This document shows, piece after piece, positions 11,413 to 22,113 of a stretch of 39,639 bases of DNA; positions within the stretch are counted from its first letter, which is position 1, and the number at the start of each line of letters is the position of its first letter. Source of the stretch: Polymyxa betae. Its lineage: Eukaryota > Endomyxa > Phytomyxea > Plasmodiophorida > Plasmodiophoridae. The stretch covers positions 1-39,639 of the forward strand of contig RBZT01000644.1 in NCBI GenBank assembly GCA_003693705.1, given 5' to 3'. A program made the position numbers and the translations under genes. The notes under the pieces are model-generated. The model saw only the letters and a list, made by a program, of their open reading frames with translations. It searched no databases and had not been told where the DNA came from.

Positions 11413-13930
11413 ATGGATCCGGCAGGCAGGTAAGCAGGCGACAATCTTTGGATGTTCTGGCGTTGACCTTGGGATTGGGCAAAGTCCGTCATCAACCGAC
11501 AACGGCAATGTGATCGATGTCTCCGCCTATACGAACATCTTTCGGACTCTGATCCAGAATGAGTTCAAGATCAGCAGGGCATCCGGGCAGGTCGCCAACC
11601 GCATGCCGACCGTGTCTAGCACCGCATTCATCAAAGGTAAAGTTACAACAGTTTGCGTTCACACTGTGCTGGAAAGTTCTTGTTTGTCTTTGCGCACTTT
11701 TTTTCCCGGAACTTGTTCGATTGCAGTGGCGAAATTCATTAAAATGAGTTTCAGATCGTGCGCTGTATCGCACTTTCCTGCTGAATACACCTCATGATTT
11801 GATCAAATTCAAAATTTTCCGCCGGAATCCAAATACTGTCAGGTCGTCGGCTTCGGATTATCGACTGAATCATGTGCGATCATCGGCTCGATTACCGCTG
11901 GAGGTCTGGGCCAGATGGGCGGTCCAGCATTCCTGGTTCCAGTCAATGATTCTGGTCCTGATCATATTCAACTCAGTCTCGCTCGGGTTGCAAAATGAAT
12001 TCAATCGCAGTGATTACCCATCGCTGTTCAATGCCTGCGATGTGCTCGATCTCTGCTCACTGCTTCTATTTTCGCTTGAAATCTTCCTGCATTGGATTGA
12101 TGATTTCGCTAATTTTTGGCGGAGCAATTGGAATTGTTTCGATTTCTTGGTGACCATTATGGCTGGCGTTCCAATTTTGCTGAACTTTTTGCTGATCGGG
12201 AACAATTCGTTGTCTAAAGTCGCCTCCCAGTTACGAATTTTTCGTATCTTCCGTTCCTTAAAAGTGGTGGCTCGATTTCGAAACCTGCGACTAATCGTGT
12301 CGACGATGTTGGTTCATTGCCGGTTATTTGTCCACAAAAGCTCATTTGTTTCGGACAGTTTAAAGGCGTTTCAGAACATGGGTTTCGTTCTGCTTCTACT
12401 AAGCGTGGTTGCCTTCATATTCTGCATATTCGGGATCTATGTCTTCGAGCCGTATACAGATAGTACTCTACCCAACCTTCAGTACCAAAACAAGTTTGAG
12501 TAAGTCAATGAATGTCATTTTGTAATTAGAAGCTTCCTTTTTTCTCGTGTTTGCTCTGTTGCTTAGCTGAAGATGATCGCCATTTCGCTTTGGTTTCTTT
12601 CTTCGTTTTTCCCTTCTCGAATTAACCGATCCCTTTTGCAGCGGGATGGTGAATACGTTCCAATCTCTCTTTCAAATGCTAACGTTAGACAACTGGTATG
12701 CGATCGAAATCGAGATGAGACAAGCTGTAACACCTTGGGTAAACAATTTGTCAGATCTTACAGAACGGTGATGACACCATACTTCTCACAGATCACTGTT
12801 TCGTATTTCTTCATGTGGATTTGGATAGGCGGTTTTATATTCCGTAACATTTTCGTTGGTGTGATGGGTAAGGGAAGGTGTTCGTGATGAAAGAGAGTTT
12901 CTGAATACTGTTTTCGACAGTTAGAAATTTTCAGCAGCTGAGCGACGAAATGATTCGCGAAGATGCACAGAAACGCTTCGCCAAGAATGTCAAGAAGGAG
13001 ATCAACCAGGTTCGTTTGCTCGGCTGATCGTTCGGGCAGGAATCGGTTATTTTGGTGTTATGCTTTATCCAGTTTCCTGTTCGCCTTACGAATGTTTGGC
13101 TTTTAATGAATTTCAATTTCGAAATACGAATTTATTATCGGGCTGATCTGAATCCTCCTTAGGTAAGAGACCGGATCGAAAACGCACCAGCTGCAGACCA
13201 AAACACATCAGAAAGTATCGCATTCTCACGATCTTGACTATTTTACATAGACACATTTTTAGATCCGGTTTTGGCCGAGGCTACTGTTAATAACCTCAAC
13301 CTCGATCACGCCCAATCCTGGACTTCATTGATGCAAAATTCGGCAAAAAAATTGTCGAATTTCGCCCAAGAGCAGACGTGGCCCAGCGACGATCTTTTTA
13401 GCTATTTCCAGCTTATGATGAAGCTTCAGGAGAATGGACAGGAACTCATCGAGCTTCAATATCTCTGTGGTACGAGCCCTTTTCATTTATCAATTACGTC
13501 TCTCTGAATGTCGCAGGTGTTGCACTGTCCAATTTGAACGAACCTGAGGCGCCTATAAAGCCAACTGAACGAGAATACGAAGGTGGAGGTTAATCAGCAG
13601 GAGCATCAAGTGTCAACAACTGGAATTCAGTGCGAAATGCTTGAATCGTTTCATCGCCGGAAGGGGTCCTTCGCCAGTCTTTAGCAGTCGCCCAGTTCAT
13701 TTCGTTAATCGATATCTTCAATACAACGAATCGAATCAGCCAAATGGTACCAAATTTATAATTTGTGTTGCAGGAATCGCCCGTTGTCCAAAAAAGAGGC
13801 TGCTCTTCCTAATAATGTTTGCAATTCATCGCCTTGTAGCTGGCAAGATTGTTCCGACGAATTGATTTGTCAACCAGCTCAAACAACAAGATCGGTCCTG
13901 GGTAACCATGCGGCCTACATCGCCCAATGA
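11413..13930 (+). CDS. CatSper-like voltage-gated cation channel alpha subunit (11 exons)
   Basis: Single six-helix voltage-gated cation channel subunit. Exons 11413-11429, 11485-11636, 11755-12499, 12642-12738, 12792-12867, 12921-13009, 13163-13214, 13263-13469, 13517-13582, 13611-13665 and 13774-13930 join in phase to 570 residues. S1-S3 are hydrophobic. S4 carries regularly spaced basics (LRIFRIFRSLKVVARFRNLR). The pore has TLDNWY, of the T-x-D-x-W type typical of CatSper pores, and S6 reads GGFIFRNIFVGVMV, close to CatSper S6. The tail is predicted helical, then polar with a Cys cluster. CatSper channels control calcium entry in flagella, which implies a flagellated stage. Which CatSper (1-4) it matches cannot be told by eye. 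If the 28-nt intron after 13582 is not used, the protein ends earlier, at the TAA at 13591. Confidence 0.85.
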
Positions 13931-14495
13931 CCTAGCAACCAGAATTAACGATTTCCTAATCTTGTTCAACTTTTCCAGTGCCTGACGCCCGTGAATAATG
14001 CCTGTAATTGCTGCTTACAAGAATTCAGGACGAATTAGCTAAAATCAGGAATCTATTCATTCTTGGGCTTCTGTAACGCGGATTATTAGAAGATATTATC
14101 TCTTCAGGGTTTTAGGGTTTAGGGGCAAGGATTTGTATGGGAATGCCCAGTTCCAAATGCCAAGTTAATTACAGGTTCCCATATTACTTAGATGATACAC
14201 ATGTCTCCAAAATGTGGAATATAAGAAATCTAAATCTATGCTTATGTACTCTCTACAAGCAAGTGACGCAACATGCTGGAAGGCAGAAAATTTCTGTTTA
14301 GAAAGATGTCTTTAAGATTCTGAAAACTTCCAGAACTTGGTGGCAACCTAAACCAGTTCAAGATAGATGTTAACACAATTACAGAATGCTATTTCAGTCA
14401 ACATATTTCGAACCGCCAAATCAACTGTGGTCGAAGCTTGAATGCCTCATGGCAGGATGCAGTCGGGAACTTGACCGGAACCGTCCCAATACGAA
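13931..14495. other. Convergent intergenic region with telomere-type repeat
   Basis: Lies between the 3' ends of the CatSper-like gene and SKA1. It contains GGGTTTTAGGGTTTAGGGG at about 14107-14125, a degenerate TTTAGGG run. No gene is seen. Confidence 0.5.
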
Positions 14496-15821
14496 TCATG
14501 ACCGAGTCTTCGTCTGCGGACGTCCTGGTAAAGTCACACCGCGTTTGGCGTCGTATTCAATATGGCCCAACGATCGTAGCACGTTGATAATGCATTGGCC
14601 AGTACGGCCTGCCATTTTGGAGCCGACAAGTCTCACCAGATCCGTCAATGTCAGAGCGGGTCTAAAGCAGCCGAATCAGCAACTGTTCACATTCAACCAA
14701 CAGGCGTTCAAAACGCAGGAAAGTGTTTTTCTGAAAAAAAGTACCGAAAATGACCTACTTTTTGGGATGCTTTCGGAAATAAGTCAGGATGGCGAGAAGG
14801 AGCTATCAACAACGGATCAGTACGGAAGCCGTTAATCAACACAGACGACAGGCAAACCTCATTAACATGACCGGCTTTGGCACCGCCTCTCATGGACACC
14901 GGAACACTCTCCAAATCGGTTTGTGTTCTAAAAACCATATGAGCTTCATTAAACCAAACCAGTTGAAAGAATAAAGCATGAGAGGGCAAGATTGTATTTG
15001 ATTCTTCCAAATATTGATAGAATCATAGACAAATGCTTCATAACAAACATAATCGAGCACGAAGCTCGTCAAAAGTGTGTAAAAAATGGAGTGAAATGCT
15101 TCAAGAAATCTGGCAGAGAAACGTACATAAGATTAATGTGATTATGCTGAGCATTAACTGGAGCAGAGACACGTGTAGTTGCAGTTAGTAGATGATCAGA
15201 TGACAATGTCGATTGTCGTCCTTCGGTAGATATCGGGCGGGCTGCGGTTAATCCCGCTAGAGAAGCCGGCGACGAATCCGCCAGCCGGTTCCTGAGGTCT
15301 TCATTCTCCCGACGCAGCAGTAGCAGCTCAATATCACGCTCCAGCTCCTAAACGAATAAATGGGTTTCGAGCTTAATAGACAAAAGGACAGAAAACCTGG
15401 GCGATCTTGTTATTCTCCTCGATTCGTATTTTCGCTTTTGATATTTTCGCATTAATGCTGAAAAACATTCAGTTTAAAAAGTCATGAATTATAAATCAAA
15501 TTTTCAGAGTAAATTGGACGGTTTGCAAGAAAAACTACAAAAAAAACTATGCCGATCAAAGCTGGAATTGTGCAAAAGCAGAACCAAGGTGAGATTATGG
15601 ATTTGGAAGAAGAGAAATGAAATTGAAATGGGAAGCTAAAACGAAACCGTAATAGAATTATGAACATACTCGACCAATTGGTCATACAAATTCGAATGCT
15701 TCGTATGAGAGCGTACATCTTTATGAATCCTATTGAGCTCGGCAAGATCATTCTGAACCTGCACCAACAGGTTGGCAGTCTGCCCAGCAGCAGCGTCTGC
15801 TGCTGGTTGTACTATCTCCAT
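14496..15821 (-). CDS. SKA1: SKA1-like kinetochore/spindle protein (6 exons)
   Basis: SKA1 is the microtubule-binding subunit of the Ska complex at kinetochores. Minus-strand exons from the ATG at 15821: 15670-15821, 15397-15457, 15127-15347 and 14759-14927; then 14730 down to 14496 with a further 22-nt intron (GTTGCT...CTTTAG, ending at 14662). The product is about 270 residues, near the family's usual size. The N-terminal half is coiled coil (ISKAKIRIEENNKIAQELE). The linker is Ser/Thr-rich. The C-terminal winged-helix domain opens with DLESVPVSMRG, matching the conserved SVPxYMxGRLT motif, and contains QCIINVLRSLGHIEYDAKRG, matching the ILxVLRHLGRI segment. Without the 22-nt intron an in-frame TAG at 14662-14664 would remove this segment. 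Intron 4 is only 28 nt. Confidence 0.78.
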
Positions 15822-16307
15822 GATTCAATTGCAGCGCCTCTTCACTTTCCCGATACAATATTACCGTTGCGGACCTTTTAAATAACTCTTTAATTTGGTT
15901 CAATCTGGCTCGGAAAAAGTGCACATTTCAAAAAGCGCGCAGAAAAGTGCGTCACTAAAGCTATTCGTCGCTTTCCAAAATCCGCATCGGGATTTTACGA
16001 TGTCCTCGATTAAGCTCTTTCTAAGCCGGTTTTCAAACCTGATATCGAATATTGATGCCATCTTTAACTAATGTGCTAAGTTTTATATCGATCCGACGTA
16101 ATTCGTATTTTATTTCGCTTTTGATCTTCTCGATGCATGATTGGCGTCTGTTTACTGTTAATAGTCGAAGCTGCCTTTTAGCGATTGTTGCATCCTGAGA
16201 TTCTTTGTTTTTGTTAAAGGTTCTGTAGAAACTGCGCCTGGACTTCACAGCAACTAACTGACCAAAAGGTACAATAACAGCTCCACAGCTGTTAGTCCAG
16301 GGCCTAC
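15822..16307. other. Intergenic, possible minus-strand coding remnant
   Basis: A minus-strand frame of 96 codons (16033-16323) is Lys/Arg-rich and predicted helical (IEKIKSEIKYELRRIDIK). It overlaps the end of the next gene and could be an alternative last exon of it, but I could not find a splice junction that keeps phase. Confidence 0.25.
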
Positions 16308-17443
16308 TTAAGCAGTACTCCACAAGGTGTTTTTTAGTTTCAGTTCAGAGACCTCATTTGTCGATATATCAACTGGTCTTTTCATTTTCGAGAGCTCAAC
16401 GCCCAGTCCGGATTTTCGGATGGCGGGCCGTCCGTTTGCCAAAAAATTTGCCGGGTTACTCCCAGGCTACAGTTTATTCATAAGCTCAGGTTTCAAGCCC
16501 AAGAGGTTTGCGAAATCGCCTTCTTGCGTTTCGCAGGCGCCGTCGACTTTTTTGTAGTTTTTTCCGGATTATTTCTTTTCTTGCCCGATACTGCGATACA
16601 GCGGCACCAGGACGAGGCAGCGCATTCTCCTGTGGTTGTTGCGGGCTGGTGTGCAGCCCGGATCCCGACAAGCCCGACGGCACTGGAATCGAGACGTTGC
16701 CCTCGGGTCCAGAGGACCCGCCCGCCATCTGTGATGCGGTGGGGGATGTGCATTCAACATCATGAGCAGGCTCGTTCTGTTGATCGCGCCCTGACGTCTC
16801 CACCGAAGGGCCGACATCTGAATCTGAGCTGGATTGCAGTCCAGAGCTCTCATGAGATTCAGCTGCAAGGATGGCTTGCTAGTAGCTTGCCTCGATGCCA
16901 TTGTTTTCCTGAATTGCATTCAGTTTCAGGTTGGCAATGGAGACAATGTTTGCGCCTACCTCAGCAGTGTTTGACGCCCCGCCTCGCTGTGAGCTGGCTG
17001 TCCCGTTGCTGCAACCAGCTGCTCAAGGGTCGGCCGCAGCAACTCCCCAACCCCTGGAGATTGTCGCAGCAAGAACCGCGGCATATAGTGGGTGATGATC
17101 CACTTCTGGAACCTTCGCTCGCAACGCTGCAGGTTCATCGGAGCAGCGAGGCGCTCGATCAGCGGCGCCCTCGTCGTAAACGGTTGCGAGCACCGCATAG
17201 CCAGGTACCAGAGCTTCGCAGCTTCCGCCCTCTGGCCGTTTGGCTGGAACCAGCACCTGGTCTGCAACTGGTTCTGCAGCAGTTTCATCCTTGCTATTTT
17301 TTCGCTATCGGTCGGGCTTGTCACCCAATGGATGAAGTATGCGATATCTTCTTTGTCTGAGCCGCCATTTTGGATTGGCGGCTCTGAAGGACCTGCTGTC
17401 AGGTCATTTCGCCGAAAGTTGCCGAATGTAGAACTCGAATCAG
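16308..17443 (-). CDS. Unrecognised gene, at least 3 exons, first exon unresolved
   Basis: Exons 16960-17443, 16600-16828 and 16308-16466 join in phase on the minus strand (introns 131 and 133 nt; the second ends CTGTAG) to about 290 residues. The first part is a dense, probably globular helical domain (EDIAYFIHWVTSPTDSEKIA, then LEQLVAATGQ). The second is a disordered Ser/Pro/Gln-rich linker. The third is basic (RPAIRKSG). This resembles a nuclear regulatory protein, but I recognise no family. The exon upstream of 17443 should end in phase 1. An ATG frame at about 17534 (MDSLFLSGFLTHLQLQQQ) is a candidate but meets a TGA before a donor. Longer plus-strand frames here (16524-17360) are rich in W, C and H and look antisense. 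Confidence 0.45.
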
Positions 17444-17906
17444 CTGCAGGAGAAGTTACACAAATTCATGAATATTGCTGTTGCAATTGCAGGTGTGTGA
17501 GGAATCCCGAAAGGAAGAGGGAATCCATAGGCTTCACGTGGAAGTGAAATCAAAGAGGCAGTCAGAATGCCGATGAGGCGTAAGGCGCGAAAGGAGGCGA
17601 ATCGGGAACATAAGTAATGACATTTGTTGATCAAAAAGTGTACCATTTGGTATATTCTGTGACCGTAAGGTAATAAGAAGGAAAATGATGAAAAGAATAT
17701 GTGTTAATTCTGTAATACGGTAATAATAATAATAAGAAGAATCGAGTCTGTACGGTGCTATTACCCTGATCCGCACTCCGTGGAGTGCATATTATGCACT
17801 TTTCGTTTTCAACGATTTGTGAAACCTCTGAGGGAAGCTCATGAGCCCCAATCAATACTATCTTGATGCTGCTCCTGTAATGCTCTACATGCCTATGTAA
17901 AATTTT

Positions 17907-18469
17907 TTATGATAGCTCAAAGGGAGCCTTCGCAATCGCGGGGTAGGGTTTAGGGTTTGCGGGGCCACGCAATGACTGGGGAAATGCCTTATAGTGCGTA
18001 ATATACACTATAAGAGAACAGTGTTTAATGAGCTCTTTGACATCGAGTTCGAGACTGCGATTGTGCAGAGGAGTCCTGCTCTGGACTCTTTCGCTGCCGT
18101 CATGTTCGCTCACTTTGAGGCGCAAGCGATCGCTCCATAAATAGCCTCAGGTCTTTTTCGGGGTTTAGGGTTTAGGGTTGGTAACGTTACTTGATGGTAA
18201 CCTCTCTCGAACGGCATTAAAGAGGTTACCAAGTAAAAAACAGTTCACAATGAAAACACAGGTAACCTCGGCATTGCTGGAACTGTTCGAAAAAATCACG
18301 AACAGCGTCGTCGTAAAACTTCCATCCAGCGACTTCGTTACGACAGAAAATTGGTCTATTTGAGCAGCTGAGCATGACTCAACTGTATGGGATCATCCTC
18401 AGTATCGTCTTTCCAGATATTAGACGCTGTATCATCGTGTATATCGAGAAACTCTTCCAGGGACGCCAT
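17907..18469 (-). CDS. Small unrecognised gene (3 exons) with telomere-type repeats in its intron
   Basis: Minus-strand exons 18384-18469, 18267-18355 and 17907-18145 join in phase to 137 residues. Introns are 28 nt (GTTGAG...AAATAG) and 121 nt. The start MASLEEFLDIHDD is acidic, and the second exon is aromatic-rich (GWKFYDDAVRDFFEQF). The family is unknown. The second intron contains the AACCCTAAACCCTAAACCC run (plus-strand 18161-18179). The very short first intron and the purine-rich acceptor of the second lower my confidence. The C-terminal 30 residues, after KHCSLI, may instead be intron or UTR. Confidence 0.35.
17941..17961 (+). repeat. Interstitial telomere-type repeat
   Basis: GGGTAGGGTTTAGGGTTTG, about two and a half units of the TTTAGGG (Arabidopsis-type) telomere repeat. 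Confidence 0.7.
18161..18179 (+). repeat. Interstitial telomere-type repeat
   Basis: GGGTTTAGGGTTTAGGGTT is the cleanest TTTAGGG run in the window. A related GTTAGGGTTTGGG lies at 18540-18552. Confidence 0.75.
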
Positions 18470-18939
18470 TAAAACAGTAAGGAAACCCAGCAAGCAATGG
18501 CGAGGTCCAAAACACGAATTTCGCGCAAACTTTTTTGCGGGTTAGGGTTTGGGTCAATACCTGATATGATTGCAAAGTTTCATCGATGCTAGATTTTATG
18601 GTTGATTTTATAGAATTTATCAAAGTTGACCATTTTCCAGCTGTTAAAGTGTATAATAACGATTTGGGGGCAAAAATTGCAATTGCGAACTCCGTAAAAG
18701 TGTAAATTATACACTATATACGGATCAGGGATTACAAGGTGTCCCAATATGATTCTCAGAATGGTGTTGATCAGTATCACAATCGATCCTGCTCAAGTAT
18801 CGTTTAGGAGACTCAATTGCTTGTCATTGGATGGACGTTCGTGCAGGCGCTCGGCTTTACTGGCTTTTTAATTCGCATATCCCAAGTTTTCAATGTAGAT
18901 TCAGGCTCGTGGTTCGATAATGGATGGTTTCGGAGAAGG
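18470..18939. other. Gene-free AT-rich region
   Basis: No supported gene. Short frames only. Confidence 0.4.
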
Positions 18940-19450
18940 TCATCTTAAAGTTCTCGGCCAGTTCTTAAACCGATTTCGAATGGGCATAAGGCCCAAAAGG
19001 GTCGGTTTGGGAGTGATGACCGTATATATTTCTTGGCGCCCAGGAGGTGTTGAAATTCCAGACTCATCATTCTTAGATACTGTACTGTTAAGGAGCACGC
19101 AGTTCAACGCTTGGTGTGGCATACTGGAAAAGGATTGTTGCACAGCTGATATTAGCTCAACAACGTTGACCGACTTCCTCTTTTGCTGAACTGCTTGAAT
19201 TGCTCTAATCGATCCCAGATCTAGGACACTGAAGTCCGGGCTATTTGTTGGCTGGAACCGTAGTTGGATATCCAAATTGTTCTCCTTCAAGGCCGACGCA
19301 GCGTCTACAGGTTCCTTATCGTCAATTTGAATGTAGGGTTTTGCATTATTCTGCTGATTAAAGACAGAGAAATTGAGATCGTGATTCTTGTTTTTTACGC
19401 GCTGTTTATGTCAATACCAAATTCTTTTTATTGTGAGCCTGTTTAGGTTC
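18940..19450 (-). mobile_element. Relic of a plant-type mariner (MLE) transposase, C-terminal part
   Basis: The minus strand is open over the C-terminal part of a mariner-like transposase. QQNNAKPYIQIDD stands where active enzymes have QQDNAxPH, so the second catalytic Asp is Asn. RFQPTNSPDFSVLDLGSIRA matches the QPPNSPDxNVLDLGFFRAIQ block of plant mariner-like elements, with its third Asp kept. A helical stretch follows (VVELISAVQQSFSSM). The N-terminal DNA-binding domain and first Asp are not visible, and I find no terminal inverted repeats. It is a dead fragment. Confidence 0.8.
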
Positions 19451-21517
19451 AGCTCTTGGAAAGATTTATAATAGAGCTTAGAGTTTTTTCCAGCTTCCCA
19501 TTGCTACTTTTCATCAATAAGTTTTCATAAATCGTCTGGCGCACATCGTTCCCTAAATTTGGCTTCGCTTGTGGTTGGCACCGTTGAAGCCATCCCCGTG
19601 GCTGCTATTTTTGCTCTGCAAACATCAGAAACGTGATGTGAAACCTGCTCAGTCACCGATTCGGCTGCTTCGTCATCAGCAGCATGAAGTCTTGGGACGA
19701 CGGTTTTCAAGGTAGACAGTACATCGACAATGGTGTTCACTTTGGAACGAGAACATCTCCAGTAGAGATGATCACGTTATATGGCTGGGAGGCTGCGCCG
19801 TTTCCTCATTATTGCTTTCATTTGTGGAATTTATTATGGAATCTGAGCTGCACATAATATGCAAACCAATTGTTTTTATATTTCCTGCTCAAATTGCATC
19901 TGGGTGATGCAGGGATCAGGGACATACAGTATGTTCGTACCAACTTTTCTCATTTCTGACACTTCGTTTTAAACGGAGGGAGCACTTTTTTATAACTTAT
20001 ACAAACCTTGTCCACCGACATATAAAGCTACATATTACAGAGTCGACGTTACATTATGTTCCTGCGTTACAATCAGTTCAGCAGCTGATAACGGCATTAT
20101 CACGGTATTCGACGACTCGCAACTTCGCTTCTATAATGCCTCTGATCATGAGCTCATCACAATGGGTGAAAGACATGGAGACGTTTATTATCTATCTGGA
20201 CCCCTATGTGGCCATGTTTACCAGAATCTTGATAAAATCCAATAGTTTAACAACCTCTAACACGGCCTCTGAGGCTGTATGGCATGCACGTATATGATAT
20301 GTTAGCCCCGCGCGAATCCAATCGTTAATGCGTGATCTTGCCTCGGGTATGAGAGTGAAGGAAATTAAACCTGATTCTTGCGAATCCTGCCTATACGGAA
20401 AAGCGACACTTAAACCTTTGCAATCGAGATCGAATTTTCCCAGGCGACTGAGGTTTGGGGAAGAATTTGTGCCAACAAACCAGCAGGGGATCTCGACAGC
20501 CTCTTGAAGGTGCCCACAGGGTTCAACTCCCTGTAGGATTTGGCCAACCGGTGGCCGCCTTCACTGTCAAAGTCTCTAAGCCCTCCGAAGTGCTGAAATT
20601 CGATCATCATTCATGGGCATCTCCAAATTACTAATAGGTAGGAGAACCTGGACCTCGGTTCAGGCCCCGCCCGGTGCGAACAAATAGTGCAATCCAAGCC
20701 AGTCCACAAACATACCATCCAAAGAGTCTCAAACGAGCGTGACCGAGAACATCATAAACCAGAGATTTTTTCTATACCGATTTCTATCGTTGGAGCTAAA
20801 CTCGAATGAAAAAGTGCTTAAAAAAAGGCAAGATTAACTGATCATAAACCGGAATCTTCGCCTGAAAGATAATAAACAGCATCCTCTGCACAAATCTATT
20901 CTTCTCCATATTTCATGTTCCGAATACTTCTTAACGACTGTGATCGCTTCGGGAATTCAAATCAATCACATTAGTATAATCGCGAATCGTAATGACCTTG
21001 GCTTTACACTTTTCTAGCAGCACTGTCCAGGACCAATTTTCAAGAGCAAATAGTCCGGAGTTTGTTACTTTTCTTCGAAAAATGCCTGAAATCAGCTCCA
21101 AATGCACCTCAATAATTGTTAATCACATGTATGTGGATAATCTACTGTATGATCATATAGAGAGAGAGACATTCTGATTTATACGACATCATTATTGCAT
21201 TGTCTTTTAAATCGTGACGGAGAGTGCTGTGGACTCAATTGGAAGCGCACAGAGCGTCGTTGATTTATCCTGGATGCTACTATATACAGCATGCTGTTGT
21301 CGTCGTCACTAACAGCTCGAAACCTTTCTCTGATTGGTTTAGATCAGAGCTCCTGATTGACAGAGCAATAACCAGTTAATACATTCATCATCGACCAACG
21401 ATACGTTCTGCCTATTAAACATATCTTACAGCCTCATCTGACATTTCCCAGCATAGTTTTGTACTAAACGATCAAAAACTCGAGTGGTTTATTTCAACGA
21501 GCGACAATAACTCCCAT
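19451..21517. other. Gene-poor AT-rich region with scattered relics
   Basis: No complete gene. A minus-strand frame at 19525-19740 (71 codons, DVLSTLKTVVPRLHAADDEA) is protein-like but lacks an ATG and splice partners. A plus-strand frame at 20992-21177 has similarly unclear status. The dispersed repeat at 20525-20592 is listed separately. Confidence 0.4.
20525..20592 (-). repeat. Dispersed repeat, copy 1 (coding-like)
   Basis: Read on the minus strand, GGGCTTAGAGAC... to ...GAGTTGAACCCTGTG matches the plus strand at about 35240-35312 at roughly three quarters of positions. Both translate to GLRD...YRELNPV, suggesting the decayed coding region of an unidentified element. Confidence 0.6.
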
Positions 21518-22113
21518 CTACTCCGTAGTATTATTGCCTGAGGAGCTTCCGTTAACAGGACTGGTACTGTTAACGATACTAGTCGATGGCTCGATTGTTG
21601 GAAGACTGGTAGCTGGAGATGTGATTGTTACGTTACTGCTGGGTATCACAGTACTGTTCGTCACGGGACTGTCCGATGACGGCGGTAATGTCCGAACCGG
21701 CTCCGTGGTGGTGCTCTGATTACTGGATGTTGTTGGTGGCGGAGTCCATACTGATCCATCTCGTGTACAGCGGCAATAATCCGCCGGACAATCAGGTGGA
21801 ATATTCAGGCAGGTCGCTTTGCACCAATAATCGGTCGCTACTGGATTGATGGCCGAACACTGTATAGCGCTCGAACTGGAATTCGACCCAGATTCATCAC
21901 AGGAGCAGAACGTCTCCGGACCTGAACGGACGCCGTCAGAAGGGTAACGTGAACCCCACGGACGGACTTACAGAAGGACGGCACATGGTTACAGTTGAGC
22001 GAACACCAGGCATCGGTAACTCGTACATCCAGGGCCTTACATGAACGGCTCTGGGCCTGGACGTTGCCGACCAGGGCCAGCATGGCGAGTGCAGTGACAG
22101 CGATGGATTTCAT
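21518..22113 (-). CDS. Secreted Cys-rich protein with mucin-like tail (2 exons)
   Basis: Minus-strand exons 21960-22113 and 21518-21921, separated by a 38-nt intron, give 185 residues. The signal peptide is MKSIAVTALAMLALVGNVQA. The mature part has two copies of a Cys module of form C-x-A-(I/L)-x...TD-x-WC...C...C...CxC: one around CKALDVRVTDAWCSLNC, and one around CSAINPVATDYWCKATC ending YCRC. A Ser/Thr/Pro-rich tail of about 80 residues with many N-x-S/T sites follows, so the tail is probably heavily glycosylated. No GPI tail is evident. The function is unknown; a wall, surface or effector role would fit. The ATG at 22113 is chosen because it begins the signal peptide; the upstream in-frame extension is not hydrophobic. 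Confidence 0.8.

Noticed and set aside
14386-14835. 149-codon plus-strand ORF.
   Set aside because: It is antisense to SKA1 exons 4 and 5 and resembles no family.
14708-15010. Minus-strand frame read as a pogo/DDE_1-type transposase (WFNEAH... then RGGAKAG).
   Set aside because: The part before TQTDLESVP is intron, and the rest joins the coiled-coil exons upstream as SKA1; the SVPVSMRG motif fits SKA1.
15504-15595. Plus-strand exon-like coiled coil (SKLDGLQEKLQKKL) with AG before and GT after.
   Set aside because: It lies in SKA1 intron 1, whose flanking exons are coding on the minus strand; A-rich DNA gives Lys/Leu-rich frames by chance.
16524-17360. 278-codon plus-strand ORF, the longest frame of that region.
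   Set aside because: Its composition (many W, C, H, R) is typical of antisense reading, and the minus strand gives a phase-consistent spliced gene.
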